Assembly: GCF_014692505.1 (NCBI RefSeq)
Contig: NZ_JACNYK010000003.1
Span: forward strand, 372,001 to 436,000
Direction of reading: 5' to 3'
DNA length: 64,000 nt
From: Sphingobacterium arenae
Lineage (GTDB): Bacteria; Bacteroidota; Bacteroidia; Sphingobacteriales; Sphingobacteriaceae
The translations under genes and the position numbers were made by a program. Of the stretch, positions 9,417 through 18,986 are shown piece by piece. Positions within the stretch are counted from its first letter, which is position 1. Each line of letters begins with the position of its first letter. The notes beneath the pieces are model-generated. The model was not told the origin of the DNA. It worked only from the letters and a program-made list of their open reading frames with translations, and searched no databases.

Positions 9417-12400
9417 ATGTATGAAAAAAACTGGTTGGACATATTACTATGGGAAATATGCCACATAAAGATAAATTCCGCATTCATGAAGTTATCTCTA
9501 GCTATACCCCTTCTATTGATGGCGACATTGCAGGTCAACGCATCTGCTATTGCCCAAGAAGTAACACTTAAAAAGCGGGGTGTCAAATTAGATTATGTCC
9601 TGAGAGAACTTCAGAAACAAAGTGGATATAATATCCTCTTTGATCAAAGGATTATTCCAGAGTCAGCAACGATTAACGTCAATTACGAAAACGTACAACT
9701 GAATAAGGTACTCGACGAGATACTTGTGCCCTTTGGTATTAAATATAAGCAAACGGGGAAAAACATAGTTTTAAATAAAGAAGTCAAGCCTATCCCCAAG
9801 GCTGTATATATTAATAAGCAGCAAACCCCTATTCGAGGAACAGTAAGAGATGCCACGGGGTCGCCTATTTCAGGTGTTACCGTGAGTCTGAATGATGGAG
9901 GTGGCGACGACGTGCAGACCGCTCAAAACGGTACGTTTTCGATCTCAGCCCAATCCCAAGATAGGCTTACATTCACCTATGTTGGTAAAGAGCCGGTAAC
10001 GATTACAGTAGGAAATGAAAGAGAGCTGTCTATCGTTTTGAAGGATCAAATGGTGATGATGGATGAGATGGTTGTTGTTGCATATGGCCAACAGAAAAAA
10101 AGAAATCTAACCGGATCTGTTGCTTCCGTTGGCAGCGAAGAAATCGAAAAAACAACCCTTCAAGACCCGATTTCCATTTTGCAGGGGCGTGCCCCCGGGG
10201 TGCAGATCACTTCTAATTCCGGTGCTCCAGGCGGAGAAATGACCATCAGAGTTCGGGGAAATTCTTCTCTCAATTCTGGTAACAACCCTTTATTTGTTGT
10301 GGATGGCGTACCTATCGAATCCAATTCACTATCGTCACTAAATGGAACAGAAAACTTTGGATTAAACCCATTGGCAGACATTAATCCAAGTGACATTGCT
10401 TCCATAGAGATACTAAAAGATGCAGCCTCTACGGCAATTTACGGCTCTCGGGCCGCAAATGGGGTAGTCTTGATTACCACCAAGCGTGGCGCCGAAGGGA
10501 AAGCACAGATAACAGCCAATTTTATGAGCGGTGTGAGTAGCATTACCCGTCATTTGAGTGTTTTGAATGCAGCCCAATACCGTTCAGCAGTTATCGACTC
10601 CTATCGCAATATGGATAACCCAGAAGAGCCCTTTTGGACGGTTCTAGATTCTTTAAACCCTTCCAATAATGGCGATATCGACTGGCAGAGAGAGTTATTG
10701 CGTAGCGCAGGGCAATATAAAGTAGATTTGGCAGTCCGTGGTGGAAGCGACAAGGTACAATATGCTTGGAGCAATTCATATCTAGATCAGGACGGTATTA
10801 TCATCAACAACAATTATAAGCGGATTACTTCCCGTCTAAATGTAGATTTTAAAATATCCGACCGGTTGAAGATTGGACAAAGCCTCGCATATACGAATGG
10901 CACCAACAACCGGATCAATGCTGGAGGAACAGGAAACCTAAGCGTGATTCGCGAACTGTTGGTCCGACCACCTGTAATGTCCATGTACTTCCCAGACGGA
11001 TCGCTGAATGGGTACCAGCTTGGGCGTCGCAATCCAGTAGGTATAGCGATGCATGCAACACATTATAATAAAAGCCACCGTCTTATTGGGAGTGAATATC
11101 TAGAGTATGAAATTTTGGACGGCTTGAGTTTTCGCAGTAATCTCCATTTTGATCTGATCACGATGAAGGAGGATGAATTTATGCCCTCTATATTAGATTA
11201 TCGCGAAGGATATAATACGGGGGCAGTACGGAGCACAAACAACATCACATGGTCAAACGAAAATATCTTACGTTACAACAAGGTATTCGCTAAGGATCAT
11301 AATTTTGGCGCCCTGCTTGGTTTCAGTTTGCAAGATTGGAGATTCGAGCGCACCGGGTTGAACGGTATGTTTTTCCCGAGTGACGACATTCGGACTTTGA
11401 ATGCGGCGAGCGTTATTTCCAATAAAGATTCAGACGGGGCAGATATCAATACCGTTGGCGAAAGTGCCATGCTTTCGTATTTTGGCAGAACTTCGTACGA
11501 TTATAAAGGAAAATATTTGGCAGAAGTCAACCTACGTGTTGATGGTTCTTCCAGATTCGGCCGTGATAAGAGATTCGGTTTCTTTCCCTCAGCATCGGCC
11601 GGTTGGCGTTTTACTGACGAGCCATTCATGGAAGGTATCCGAAGCGTGATGAACGACGGTAAAGTTCGCTTCAGTATGGGAAGTACAGGGAACCATGCTA
11701 TTGGAAACTATACCTCCCAAGGTGAATTTTTAGTTGGACTCAATTACTTAGATTTTTCTGGCGCAGCACCGTCAGTGATGCCCAATTCCGGCCTGACTTG
11801 GGAAACGACTGTACAATACAATGCCGGTCTGGATCTGTCGTTCTTAGCGAACAGAATCACGCTAAACGCAGATTATTACGTAAAAAACACACATGATCTC
11901 TTGTACGCCGTGCCTATCCCTACCACGACAGGATTTGGGGTAATCACCCAAAATATAGGCGATATCCAGAATAAAGGAGTAGAGTTTTTACTGTCGACTA
12001 AAAATCTTGTAGGGAATTTCGGTTGGTCGACTAATTTTAACATTAGTGCAAATAGAAATCACATCATATCGCTACCCGAGAGTCTACTGACCAATGGTTA
12101 TATCCAGAATGGCACTTTTCATATTCTGCGGGAGGGGCAGCCTATCGGTACTTTCTATGGATGGCGGTTCGATGGTGTTTATGCACGTGATGAAGACAAC
12201 GTAAATGGAGTGACGCAGGGGAGCGCCTCAGGACGCGCATTCCAGGGAGGAGATCCGATCTGGCACGATCTCAATGGAGATGGCGTGATCAATGACGACG
12301 ATCGGCAGATTATCGGAAACGCAGAACCTACATTTTTTGGAGGGATTTCTAATGATTTTACTTACAAGAATTTTTCATTGAATGTATTATTTCAGTTTTC

Positions 12401-12824
12401 CTATGGTAATGACATTTATAGCGAGATCAACCACCAACGTAATGCGATCGTACGGTATAACAACTTGTCGACAGATGCCTTAAGAAGGTGGCGCGAACAA
12501 GGAGACCTCACCGATTATCCACGACCCGTGCGTGATGACCCTATGCAGAGCGAAAGCCGTGTACAAAGCCGTTGGGTAGAAGACGGATCCTATATCCGGT
12601 TGAAAAATCTTAATCTTCGTTACCGTTTCCCATCCACCTGGGTGAGCCGGATCGGGATCAGGAGCTTAGACGCGTTTGTAACGGGAACCAATTTGATCAC
12701 GTGGACAAAGTATACAGGATTTGACCCAGATGTTAATTCCTATTCCGGGTTGCGAGTAGGCGTGGATGAAGGATCCTATCCACAGAGCCGTACATTTATT
12801 TTTGGTTTGAATATAGGTCTTTAA
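9417..12824 (+). CDS. SusC/RagA TonB-dependent outer-membrane transporter with STN domain
   Basis: A 1135-residue protein. A signal peptide (best seen from M24, MKLSLAIPLLLMATL) is followed by an STN signalling domain (about 60-115), a CarboxypepD_reg-like beta-sandwich (about 138-205), a TonB-box/plug domain with the SusC hallmark GTVRDATGSPISGVTV and the later VVVAYGQQKKRNLTGSV, then a 22-strand barrel ending in RTFIFGLNIGL. With SusD it imports oligosaccharides, powered by TonB. The STN domain couples uptake to FecR. It lies 107 bp downstream of fecR and 10 bp upstream of susD. ATG 9417 gives a long leader; an in-frame ATG at 9486 would place the signal peptide at the very N-terminus. Confidence 0.95.
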   Translation: MYEKNWLDILLWEICHIKINSAFMKLSLAIPLLLMATLQVNASAIAQEVTLKKRGVKLDYVLRELQKQSGYNILFDQRIIPESATINVNYENVQLNKVLDEILVPFGIKYKQTGKNIVLNKEVKPIPKAVYINKQQTPIRGTVRDATGSPISGVTVSLNDGGGDDVQTAQNGTFSISAQSQDRLTFTYVGKEPVTITVGNERELSIVLKDQMVMMDEMVVVAYGQQKKRNLTGSVASVGSEEIEKTTLQDPISILQGRAPGVQITSNSGAPGGEMTIRVRGNSSLNSGNNPLFVVDGVPIESNSLSSLNGTENFGLNPLADINPSDIASIEILKDAASTAIYGSRAANGVVLITTKRGAEGKAQITANFMSGVSSITRHLSVLNAAQYRSAVIDSYRNMDNPEEPFWTVLDSLNPSNNGDIDWQRELLRSAGQYKVDLAVRGGSDKVQYAWSNSYLDQDGIIINNNYKRITSRLNVDFKISDRLKIGQSLAYTNGTNNRINAGGTGNLSVIRELLVRPPVMSMYFPDGSLNGYQLGRRNPVGIAMHATHYNKSHRLIGSEYLEYEILDGLSFRSNLHFDLITMKEDEFMPSILDYREGYNTGAVRSTNNITWSNENILRYNKVFAKDHNFGALLGFSLQDWRFERTGLNGMFFPSDDIRTLNAASVISNKDSDGADINTVGESAMLSYFGRTSYDYKGKYLAEVNLRVDGSSRFGRDKRFGFFPSASAGWRFTDEPFMEGIRSVMNDGKVRFSMGSTGNHAIGNYTSQGEFLVGLNYLDFSGAAPSVMPNSGLTWETTVQYNAGLDLSFLANRITLNADYYVKNTHDLLYAVPIPTTTGFGVITQNIGDIQNKGVEFLLSTKNLVGNFGWSTNFNISANRNHIISLPESLLTNGYIQNGTFHILREGQPIGTFYGWRFDGVYARDEDNVNGVTQGSASGRAFQGGDPIWHDLNGDGVINDDDRQIIGNAEPTFFGGISNDFTYKNFSLNVLFQFSYGNDIYSEINHQRNAIVRYNNLSTDALRRWREQGDLTDYPRPVRDDPMQSESRVQSRWVEDGSYIRLKNLNLRYRFPSTWVSRIGIRSLDAFVTGTNLITWTKYTGFDPDVNSYSGLRVGVDEGSYPQSRTFIFGLNIGL

Positions 12825-12834
12825 GATAGAGGAA

Positions 12835-14229
12835 ATGAAAAAAATTACAATACAATCGATAGTTCTGTTATCCGTATTGCTCATGGGATCGTGTTCATTT
12901 TTGGACAAAGAACCCGTTAGTAGTTTCTCAGCACAAGGTTTCTATAAAACAGTAAGTGACGCACAAGCTGGCGTTTACGGAATATATAATGGCATGCAGT
13001 CCGCATTTCGATTAAACTTTGCCTATTGGGGCGAGGGCCGCGCGGATAATGTTGGAACCAATCATGCTGGAGATCCTTTTGCGCTTAGTCGAAATACGTT
13101 GACAAGTTTGATTACAACATCCAATACCGCTACATCAGCGAATTGGACAAGTCTATATACCATTATCAGTCGGGCCAATTATGCGATCAAGTATATTCCC
13201 GAGATTTTTGAAGATGAGAATAATGCACTAAGAAACCAATTAATTGGGCAATCAAGAGCCTTACGCGCTATCGCCTATTTCTATCTGGTGCGGGTTTGGG
13301 GAGATGTCCCTTTTACCTTAGAACCCTTTGAAAGCGCAGAACAGGACGTGTTTTTTTCGGTAACTGACAAGGACGTCATTCTAGATCAAATTGTGGACGA
13401 TCTGCTGTATGCATCCGAGTTTTGCGCACCCAGTTATGGCGGGGAGCGCGATCGCGTGCTAGTTACGCAGGGAAGTGCCGATGGCATCCTGACGCAAGTA
13501 TATATGTGGCGTAAGCAATATGCGGAAGCCGTTATCACCGCACAGCGGGTGATAGACAATCCGTTATATACCTTAGTATCCATAGGCAATTGGAATAATA
13601 TGTTTTCCACGGGGCTAAGCAATGAAAGCGTGTTTGAGGTCGGGTATAATGAAATCCAGACCAATGGTATGCGAAACCTTTTTGCACAAGGTAATGATGC
13701 GCAATATTTTCCAAGCGAGAAATTCAGGGAATCGTTCGAAGAAGGAGATTTACGTAAACCCAAAATATGGAATAACACACAGACGACACCCCGAATGATC
13801 TGGAAATTTTTCGGGGAAGGCTTTAGCGACGAAAGCCCAGACCCCTCTCAAAACAATATTATTTTAGTTCGACTCGCTGACGTGATGTTGTTAAAGGCAG
13901 AGGCACATGCCCGTTTGAGTCAGTATAGCGAGGCATTGCCCCTATTGAACACCATACGCAAACGTGCAGGACTGGATGCCCTTACCGAAGCTACTGCCGA
14001 GGAGAAATTCGGAGATGTCGTTTCGGCTATCATGCATGAACGATCAATCGAACTTTGTTTCGAGGGACATCGTTGGTTTGACCTCGTCCGGACGGATAAA
14101 GCCATCGCGGTAATGGAACCCATAAACGGGCTGGATGAGCCCGGTAATATTGTGTGGCCGATCCATGAAGATGCGCTCAATCGCAACCCCAATTTAGACC
14201 AGAACGAGTTTTATAGAACGAAAGATTGA
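12835..14229 (+). CDS. SusD/RagB-family surface glycan-binding lipoprotein
   Basis: A 464-residue lipoprotein with lipobox LMGSC (cysteine 20). SusD features include the N-terminal FLDKEPVSSFSAQGFYKT block, the helical TPR-like core (SRALRAIAYFYLVRVWGDVP) and the C-terminal HERSIELCFEGHRWFDLVRT motif. It caps the SusC barrel and delivers glycan. It is translated 10 bp after susC and 16 bp before the next lipoprotein gene, so the four genes 9417-16482 form one operon. Confidence 0.95.
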   Translation: MKKITIQSIVLLSVLLMGSCSFLDKEPVSSFSAQGFYKTVSDAQAGVYGIYNGMQSAFRLNFAYWGEGRADNVGTNHAGDPFALSRNTLTSLITTSNTATSANWTSLYTIISRANYAIKYIPEIFEDENNALRNQLIGQSRALRAIAYFYLVRVWGDVPFTLEPFESAEQDVFFSVTDKDVILDQIVDDLLYASEFCAPSYGGERDRVLVTQGSADGILTQVYMWRKQYAEAVITAQRVIDNPLYTLVSIGNWNNMFSTGLSNESVFEVGYNEIQTNGMRNLFAQGNDAQYFPSEKFRESFEEGDLRKPKIWNNTQTTPRMIWKFFGEGFSDESPDPSQNNIILVRLADVMLLKAEAHARLSQYSEALPLLNTIRKRAGLDALTEATAEEKFGDVVSAIMHERSIELCFEGHRWFDLVRTDKAIAVMEPINGLDEPGNIVWPIHEDALNRNPNLDQNEFYRTKD

Positions 14230-14245
14230 CAAAAAATCATTAGTT

Positions 14246-15706
14246 ATGCAAACGAAAAGAATTTTAAACCGATTTTTGATGAGCTGCGTTACTTTGGTGC
14301 TTTTAGCGACCAGTTGTGAAATTCAGGAAGATTTCAAATACGAGCCTGCTAATATCGATGGTGTATTGGGGGTAACCGCATGGGAGTTTATTCAGAATAA
14401 CCCGGACTTTGAGGTGTTGCGCGAAGCCATCAGCCGCACAGGGCTTCAAAGCCTGTATCAAGATGAAGAAAGGACTTTTATCATCCCAAATAATAACGCA
14501 TTTAACACCTATCTTAAAAACAGTACCTATAATTCCATAGAAGATATACCTGAGCCTATCTTACGGAATATGTTGCGGTATCATATCGTCAAAGACCATG
14601 TTATTTTTACGGATCCAAGCATGGATCGTGATCTTCCAGTAGCCTATGAGACAGAAAACGGACAAACCATGTTTCTTTCTCGCAATAACAACTATATAGG
14701 GCAGATCAATCAGGGAACCACGCGGCAATGGGAAATCCGTACTTCCAATCTGGAGCCAACAAACGGCGTCATGCACGCGGTGAACGATATTGTATATTTT
14801 TCAGCTCCAGCAGTTGATAATAGCTCGGAAACAACAATGGAGAAAGATACGATATATGCAATACACGATTCGTTTGTTGCAGGCGGAGCCAATGAAAACA
14901 CGAATTATAACTCAAATCAATATATCAGACCAAAGAGAATGTTAACAACGGATGGGAATAGTGCCGATGATCGGAAAGGCTATCTCATGTTTAACCTGGA
15001 AGATTTCGACAAGCCAGGAATAGTAGTAGATATGAGTCTTAGCCTCAAGGTCTACTTTGCTCGTGGCGGCTACGATATACACCTTTTTGAAATCGCGAAT
15101 AGTAACTGGACAGAGTCTACCATCACGGGGCGTAATGCGCCCACCCCCACACAGCCTATGATTAGTTCCGTTTTTTCGCCAGCCGTGGGAGGAGATAACA
15201 GACCAGGAACTTTGTCTCTTGATATTACAAATTACTACCGAAATGCCTCTCCAACTGGAAGAATATCCTTTATGTTGGATACGCAACCCTGGGCGAATGG
15301 AGTCGATGAATACTATACAAGAGAGACCCCAGACCCTATGTTACGCCCGATGTTGGTCGCAACACTGGCCACGGGTCAAAATAACTTAGTCTTGGATATA
15401 AATGAGCCTGTTATCGTTTCAGAAGGTGGTTCTGAAGTTTTAAATGAAGATATCTTAAAGATTTCCGGTGCCGAACCATCTGATATCATTTATACCATCG
15501 ATACGGCACCCGCGAAAGGTTGGCTGATCAGAGGGGCCGACGTTATGGTACAAGATGACGAATTTTTGCAGACCGATCTCCAATCCCTTAGCTTGATCTA
15601 TATCCATAATGGGAAAAGCAGTGGAGAAGACACGATTGTCTTATCTGCTAAGGATAGAACAGGTGCGGTATTAGAAGATATAGAAGTGAAGATAAATATT
15701 CAATAA
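14246..15706 (+). CDS. Fasciclin/DNRLRE-domain surface lipoprotein
   Basis: A 486-residue lipoprotein (LLATSC, cysteine 24). Residues about 35-195 form a fasciclin (FAS1) domain, seen in TFIIPNNNAF, the MLRYHIVKDHV core and the closing GVMHAVNDIVYFS. Residues about 205-375 resemble the DNRLRE/CBM96-like beta-sandwich (GYLMFNLEDFD, LSLDITNYYR). The last 100 residues look cadherin-like. No enzymatic motif is visible. Its place between susD and a GH16-like gene suggests a surface glycan-binding protein. Domain limits are by eye. Confidence 0.72.
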   Translation: MQTKRILNRFLMSCVTLVLLATSCEIQEDFKYEPANIDGVLGVTAWEFIQNNPDFEVLREAISRTGLQSLYQDEERTFIIPNNNAFNTYLKNSTYNSIEDIPEPILRNMLRYHIVKDHVIFTDPSMDRDLPVAYETENGQTMFLSRNNNYIGQINQGTTRQWEIRTSNLEPTNGVMHAVNDIVYFSAPAVDNSSETTMEKDTIYAIHDSFVAGGANENTNYNSNQYIRPKRMLTTDGNSADDRKGYLMFNLEDFDKPGIVVDMSLSLKVYFARGGYDIHLFEIANSNWTESTITGRNAPTPTQPMISSVFSPAVGGDNRPGTLSLDITNYYRNASPTGRISFMLDTQPWANGVDEYYTRETPDPMLRPMLVATLATGQNNLVLDINEPVIVSEGGSEVLNEDILKISGAEPSDIIYTIDTAPAKGWLIRGADVMVQDDEFLQTDLQSLSLIYIHNGKSSGEDTIVLSAKDRTGAVLEDIEVKINIQ

Positions 15707-15711
15707 TTGTT

Positions 15712-16482
15712 ATGAAATTGCTTTTTAATAGTTTCAAGATATTGTTCATTGCTACCCTGCTATTGCTTTCCTGTTCTTCTTCCAGCGACCTCGACGAGTT
15801 GCCGATTGTGCAAACGGAAAGAATCATAAAGTTTTCGGGGTATGACTGGCTGGTGCGTACCTCTAACGATGTCCGGTTGGGACCCGGACCTAATTTGTTC
15901 TCGGATTCGGAAGACAATGTTTGGGTAGACGATAACGGACACATGCATTTAAAAATCGTACATAAAGGTAACGGATGGTATTGCGCGGGTGTTATTCTGA
16001 GACGATCCCTAGGGTACGGGAAATATATTTTTCATGTCGGCAGTGACGTAACTAAACTAGATGAAAATGTCGTCGGAGGCTTATTTACCTATCTAAATGA
16101 CGAGGAAGAGATCGATATAGAGTTTTCTAGATGGTCCAATCCGAACAGCGAGGATTCTCAATTTGCGGTACAACCGTCGCATCTGCCTGGAAATAAAGTA
16201 CGATATGATCTCCATTTACTAACGGATCGCTCGACGCATGCGTTCGATTGGCGTGCAGATAGGATTGATTTCTTCAGCAGACAAGGGCACGGCTTGACCG
16301 TCGATGATGAAAATCTTATCCGCGAATGGACCTATCAAGGTAACCATGTTCCGCCTCATCGAGGGACTGAACGATTGAGAATGAACCTGTGGCTATTTCG
16401 GGGAGAAGCTCCTTCCAATGGAGAGGAACAGGAAATGATTATCGAGAAATTCGAATTTATCAAGGCGGAGGGGAGTAATTAA
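15712..16482 (+). CDS. GH16-like endo-glycanase lipoprotein
   Basis: A 256-residue lipoprotein (LLLSC, cysteine 21) with a concanavalin-like beta-jelly roll. The family-16 catalytic signature E-x-D-x-E is seen as EIDIE at residues 133-137, giving nucleophile and acid/base candidates E133 and E137. The LRRSLGYGKYIFHV strand upstream is typical of the fold. GH16 enzymes cut beta-1,3/1,4-linked glucans or galactans internally. Fifth gene of the fecR-susCD unit, 5 bp after the fasciclin gene. With GH20 upstream, a HexNAc-containing galactan such as poly-LacNAc is a conceivable target, but this is inference. Confidence 0.75.
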   Translation: MKLLFNSFKILFIATLLLLSCSSSSDLDELPIVQTERIIKFSGYDWLVRTSNDVRLGPGPNLFSDSEDNVWVDDNGHMHLKIVHKGNGWYCAGVILRRSLGYGKYIFHVGSDVTKLDENVVGGLFTYLNDEEEIDIEFSRWSNPNSEDSQFAVQPSHLPGNKVRYDLHLLTDRSTHAFDWRADRIDFFSRQGHGLTVDDENLIREWTYQGNHVPPHRGTERLRMNLWLFRGEAPSNGEEQEMIIEKFEFIKAEGSN

Positions 16483-16491
16483 TACACAAAT

Positions 16492-16571
16492 AAAAAGAGG
16501 CCGTCTCAATGCGGTGCCCCCAAAGAGTTAAACACTTTCTGGGGGCAGTCCAAAAAGAGACCGCCTCTTTT
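16492..16571. terminator. 80-bp nested inverted repeat at the end of the locus
   Basis: The outer arms AAAAGAGGCCGTCTC and GAGACCGCCTCTTTT pair at 14 of 15 positions. The inner arms TGCCCCCAAAG and CTTTCTGGGGGCA form a second stem around a 10-nt loop. It follows the GH16 gene and faces the convergent VOC gene, so it can act as a bidirectional terminator. The arms also resemble insertion-sequence or MITE ends. Confidence 0.6.
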
Positions 16572-16605
16572 GCCCAATCTTCCCCACAGAGCAATCTCTA
16601 TTCAT

Positions 16606-16995
16606 CTAATCCGGCTGATATAAATCAAATTGATTTCCATATAAGTCTTCAAAACCAACACCCCTGCCTCCCGGCACCGCCGCCGGAGCCCCATGAAAGA
16701 TGACACCTTTCTCTTTCATCGCTATATAATCGCCCTCGATATCGCTAGAATGAAACATGATAAAAACCTGTCCCCCAGCTTGATTACCGACTAGCTTGTG
16801 TTGTTCGGGAGTTTCAGCATTAACAAGTTCAAAAATCGTAGCATTGTCTCTTTGCGGAGCCACTGCCAAGTATCGCCAATCCGGAGAAAACATTTGGTCA
16901 ACACATACCGTAAACCCCAGCTTTTCCGTATAAAATCTTTTCGCTTCTTCTACGTCCTTGACCAAAATTGTTATTTGAGTTGCTCTTGTTATCAT
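16606..16995 (-). CDS. VOC-family (glyoxalase/bleomycin-resistance fold) protein
   Basis: About 129 residues from the internal ATG at 16995 (MITRATQITILVKDVEEAK), which fits the family start. The upstream in-frame ATG at 17052 would add 19 residues of unrelated sequence. The paired beta-alpha-beta-beta-beta modules are clear: ITILVKDVEEAKRFYTEKLG first, and GVGFEDLYGNQFDLYQPD last. VOC proteins bind a metal or small molecule; the function of this one is unknown. Convergent with the GH16 operon. Confidence 0.8.
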   Translation of the reverse strand: MITRATQITILVKDVEEAKRFYTEKLGFTVCVDQMFSPDWRYLAVAPQRDNATIFELVNAETPEQHKLVGNQAGGQVFIMFHSSDIEGDYIAMKEKGVIFHGAPAAVPGGRGVGFEDLYGNQFDLYQPD

Positions 16996-17086
16996 ACCTC
17001 GTTTATTTAATAATACAATTTTACACGTATTCATTTTTAACCGACTTCGCATAAGACAGGAAATTATACTGAATATACGCTATACT

Positions 17087-18223
17087 TCATTTCATATCGG
17101 CGAGCACCCTTTCAAGATTATTTCCATAACAGTAACAGCTTACCAGATGACATTTGCCCACCCTCGAGAGATCATAAAGTTTTATTTCAGAAAACTTAAA
17201 CAAAGAATTAAACTTCGATTGCAATTTTAAGGCCGCCCCTTTATAATTACATCCCAATGTAGTGTTGCCATACTTGTATGGACCAGGACCAAATATCCCA
17301 ATTCTGTTGTCTTTCTTTCGCAGGACAAAATCATCCTCATTATACACGATGTACAAATGATAATTATCTGTGGAGGAAATATCATTGGTTGGTCTCCGTT
17401 TCATATAATTCTCTACGATCATATCACCAGAAACCGCTGGAGCGATAAGGCATATATTTACTCGAGTGTTTGTCGGCGTATCACTCGGAATTTGCGATAT
17501 ATCCAGAAGAGAGTGCAATGCAACTTTGGCGCCCAAGCTATGTGAAACAACGTCTAATGTATCCTTCGAAATTTTGCTAGCTATTTTTCGAAGCGTATTC
17601 CCCGCTTTCTCGGCATGTGTCTGTGCCAGTTCGAAAAGTTCAAATAAAGGCCTGTTCTTTTTGCTGCTCGCTGAAAAACAACATTCATACAGCGCATCCC
17701 AATATACAGACACTATTTTCGTTTGTGTGGAATTAAATCTTTGGAAAGTTGCCGCTAACGTTTCAAAATCTTCGGGCGAACTGGAGTCACCATTTTGTGG
17801 CGCAAAAGGCTTTCTAAATCCATGGATGAGAAATGTCATCGTATTGGTCGGCGCCATATTTAGCCGCCTACTCAATGTTTCCACAATCGAGTCGTTCAAG
17901 ACCGCTGCGTTAATATCACTATAGCTCGCGAAATCACAGTTGTAGCCCCGAGCTATTTCCACAAACTCTTTTTCGTTTTTTTTATACCATTCCTGTAAAC
18001 TACTATTTGCTTCCCGCAGCTCATCGTTCGGAATTCTTACGTTCGGATAAATGATTCCATTTTTGTCAAGATATATGCCCGCTGTGTCTGCAGCGATGAC
18101 TCGTTCTCCGTACAGTACGTTATTATGTGGCTGCCCCATCAATGTCGTTGACGGTAGGAATTGCTGCGCTTTTGTATTACTCAGCGCAAAGATGCCGGTT
18201 AGTAATAAAAGTAATCGTTTCAC
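17087..18223 (-). CDS. Secreted alpha/beta-hydrolase (DUF900-like)
   Basis: A 378-residue protein with a signal peptide (LLLLLTGIFALSNTKAQ). The hydrolase core shows FLIHGFRKPF (oxyanion-side HG motif), VYWDALY and the nucleophile elbow VSHSLGAK (Ser of S-H-S-L-G), as in DUF900-type lipase/esterase-like proteins. The catalytic Asp and His lie in the C-terminal half but cannot be assigned firmly. The substrate is unknown. It stands alone on the minus strand, with R element 1 about 95 bp beyond its 5' end. Confidence 0.7.
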   Translation of the reverse strand: MKRLLLLLTGIFALSNTKAQQFLPSTTLMGQPHNNVLYGERVIAADTAGIYLDKNGIIYPNVRIPNDELREANSSLQEWYKKNEKEFVEIARGYNCDFASYSDINAAVLNDSIVETLSRRLNMAPTNTMTFLIHGFRKPFAPQNGDSSSPEDFETLAATFQRFNSTQTKIVSVYWDALYECCFSASSKKNRPLFELFELAQTHAEKAGNTLRKIASKISKDTLDVVSHSLGAKVALHSLLDISQIPSDTPTNTRVNICLIAPAVSGDMIVENYMKRRPTNDISSTDNYHLYIVYNEDDFVLRKKDNRIGIFGPGPYKYGNTTLGCNYKGAALKLQSKFNSLFKFSEIKLYDLSRVGKCHLVSCYCYGNNLERVLADMK

Positions 18224-18316
18224 AATGATCAGGTTAGTCGTAAAATGTACACTAATCTAATAACTTTTTTCGATATACGTTCATTTATATTGCAATTGTC
18301 TTGACACTAATAATGT

Positions 18317-18400
18317 AAAAAAAATCCCGAAGCGGGCGCCTCAGGATTTTACTAACTAACCAATTATTAACCTAAATTATGAATTACTAGAAAACCTTCA
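18317..18400 (-). repeat. R element, copy 1
   Basis: The hairpin AAATCCCGAAGC.. GGATTT is followed (plus strand) by CTAACTAACCAATTATTAAC and the block CCTAAATTATGAATTAC. It is the most diverged copy and the only one outside the 30-58 kb island. It lies between divergent genes, so it terminates neither of them. The minus strand ends in a run of eight T. Confidence 0.75.
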
Positions 18401-18521
18401 ATTCATGTGCCGTTTTTATTTTCATAACATCAATTTAACAAATATTAACATTACAATACCATTCTCTACGTAACTTGAACAGTCCATCAGAACAATTATT
18501 TTAATAAGCTGTTTATCGATT

Positions 18522-18887
18522 ATGGAAAATACAAGAAAATTGGTCGAAAAAATCAACACGCTTTTTGAAGAGGGAAATATGGAAAGCTTCATGGACTATT
18601 TAGCGGACGACGTCGTTTGGGAGATGTTTACCTCCTCTTCTGGACATACCACAATGAATGGTAAAAAGGAAGTGTTTGACATGGACGATAGCGGTATGCC
18701 CGAACATACCGGATTCGAATTTGGTACTATTGTAGTCGAAGGTGAAACGGCGTCTGTGCAAGGCAAAAGCACCGGTAAGCTAAAAGACGGAACGGAATAT
18801 AATGGACATTTCTGTGATGTGTATCATTTTAGAAATAACAAGATCGTTAAAATCGAATCTTACGTGATCGATAGCAGAAAAATCTGA
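18522..18887 (+). CDS. SnoaL-like / NTF2-fold small protein
   Basis: A 121-residue cytosolic protein. An N-terminal helix pair (LVEKINTLFEEGNMESFMDY) precedes DDVVWEMF, and the beta-sheet ends in FRNNKIVKIESYVIDSRK, the usual SnoaL-like closing strand. The ligand or reaction is unknown. A distant relative of the 325-702 protein. Bounded downstream by a hairpin terminator at 18938-18966. Confidence 0.78.
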   Translation: MENTRKLVEKINTLFEEGNMESFMDYLADDVVWEMFTSSSGHTTMNGKKEVFDMDDSGMPEHTGFEFGTIVVEGETASVQGKSTGKLKDGTEYNGHFCDVYHFRNNKIVKIESYVIDSRKI

Positions 18888-18937
18888 TAGCATAAAAAGA
18901 CGTCAAGAACCGAAACCAAAAAATTAATACCATAAAA

Positions 18938-18966
18938 AAGAAGGTGACCTTTTGGGACACCTTCTT
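18938..18966. terminator. Bidirectional hairpin terminator
   Basis: AAGAAGGTG (18938-18946) pairs with CACCTTCTT (18958-18966) between the convergent SnoaL-like and TlpA-like genes. A-runs on the left side give U-tracts to the minus-strand transcript. Confidence 0.65.
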
Positions 18967-18986
18967 GTATGCAATAAGACAGATTT

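Noticed and set aside
16509-16703. 64-codon plus-strand frame across the palindrome and the VOC gene end
   Set aside because: It overlaps the hairpin and reads antisense to a clear VOC gene; no ribosome-binding site or family pattern.
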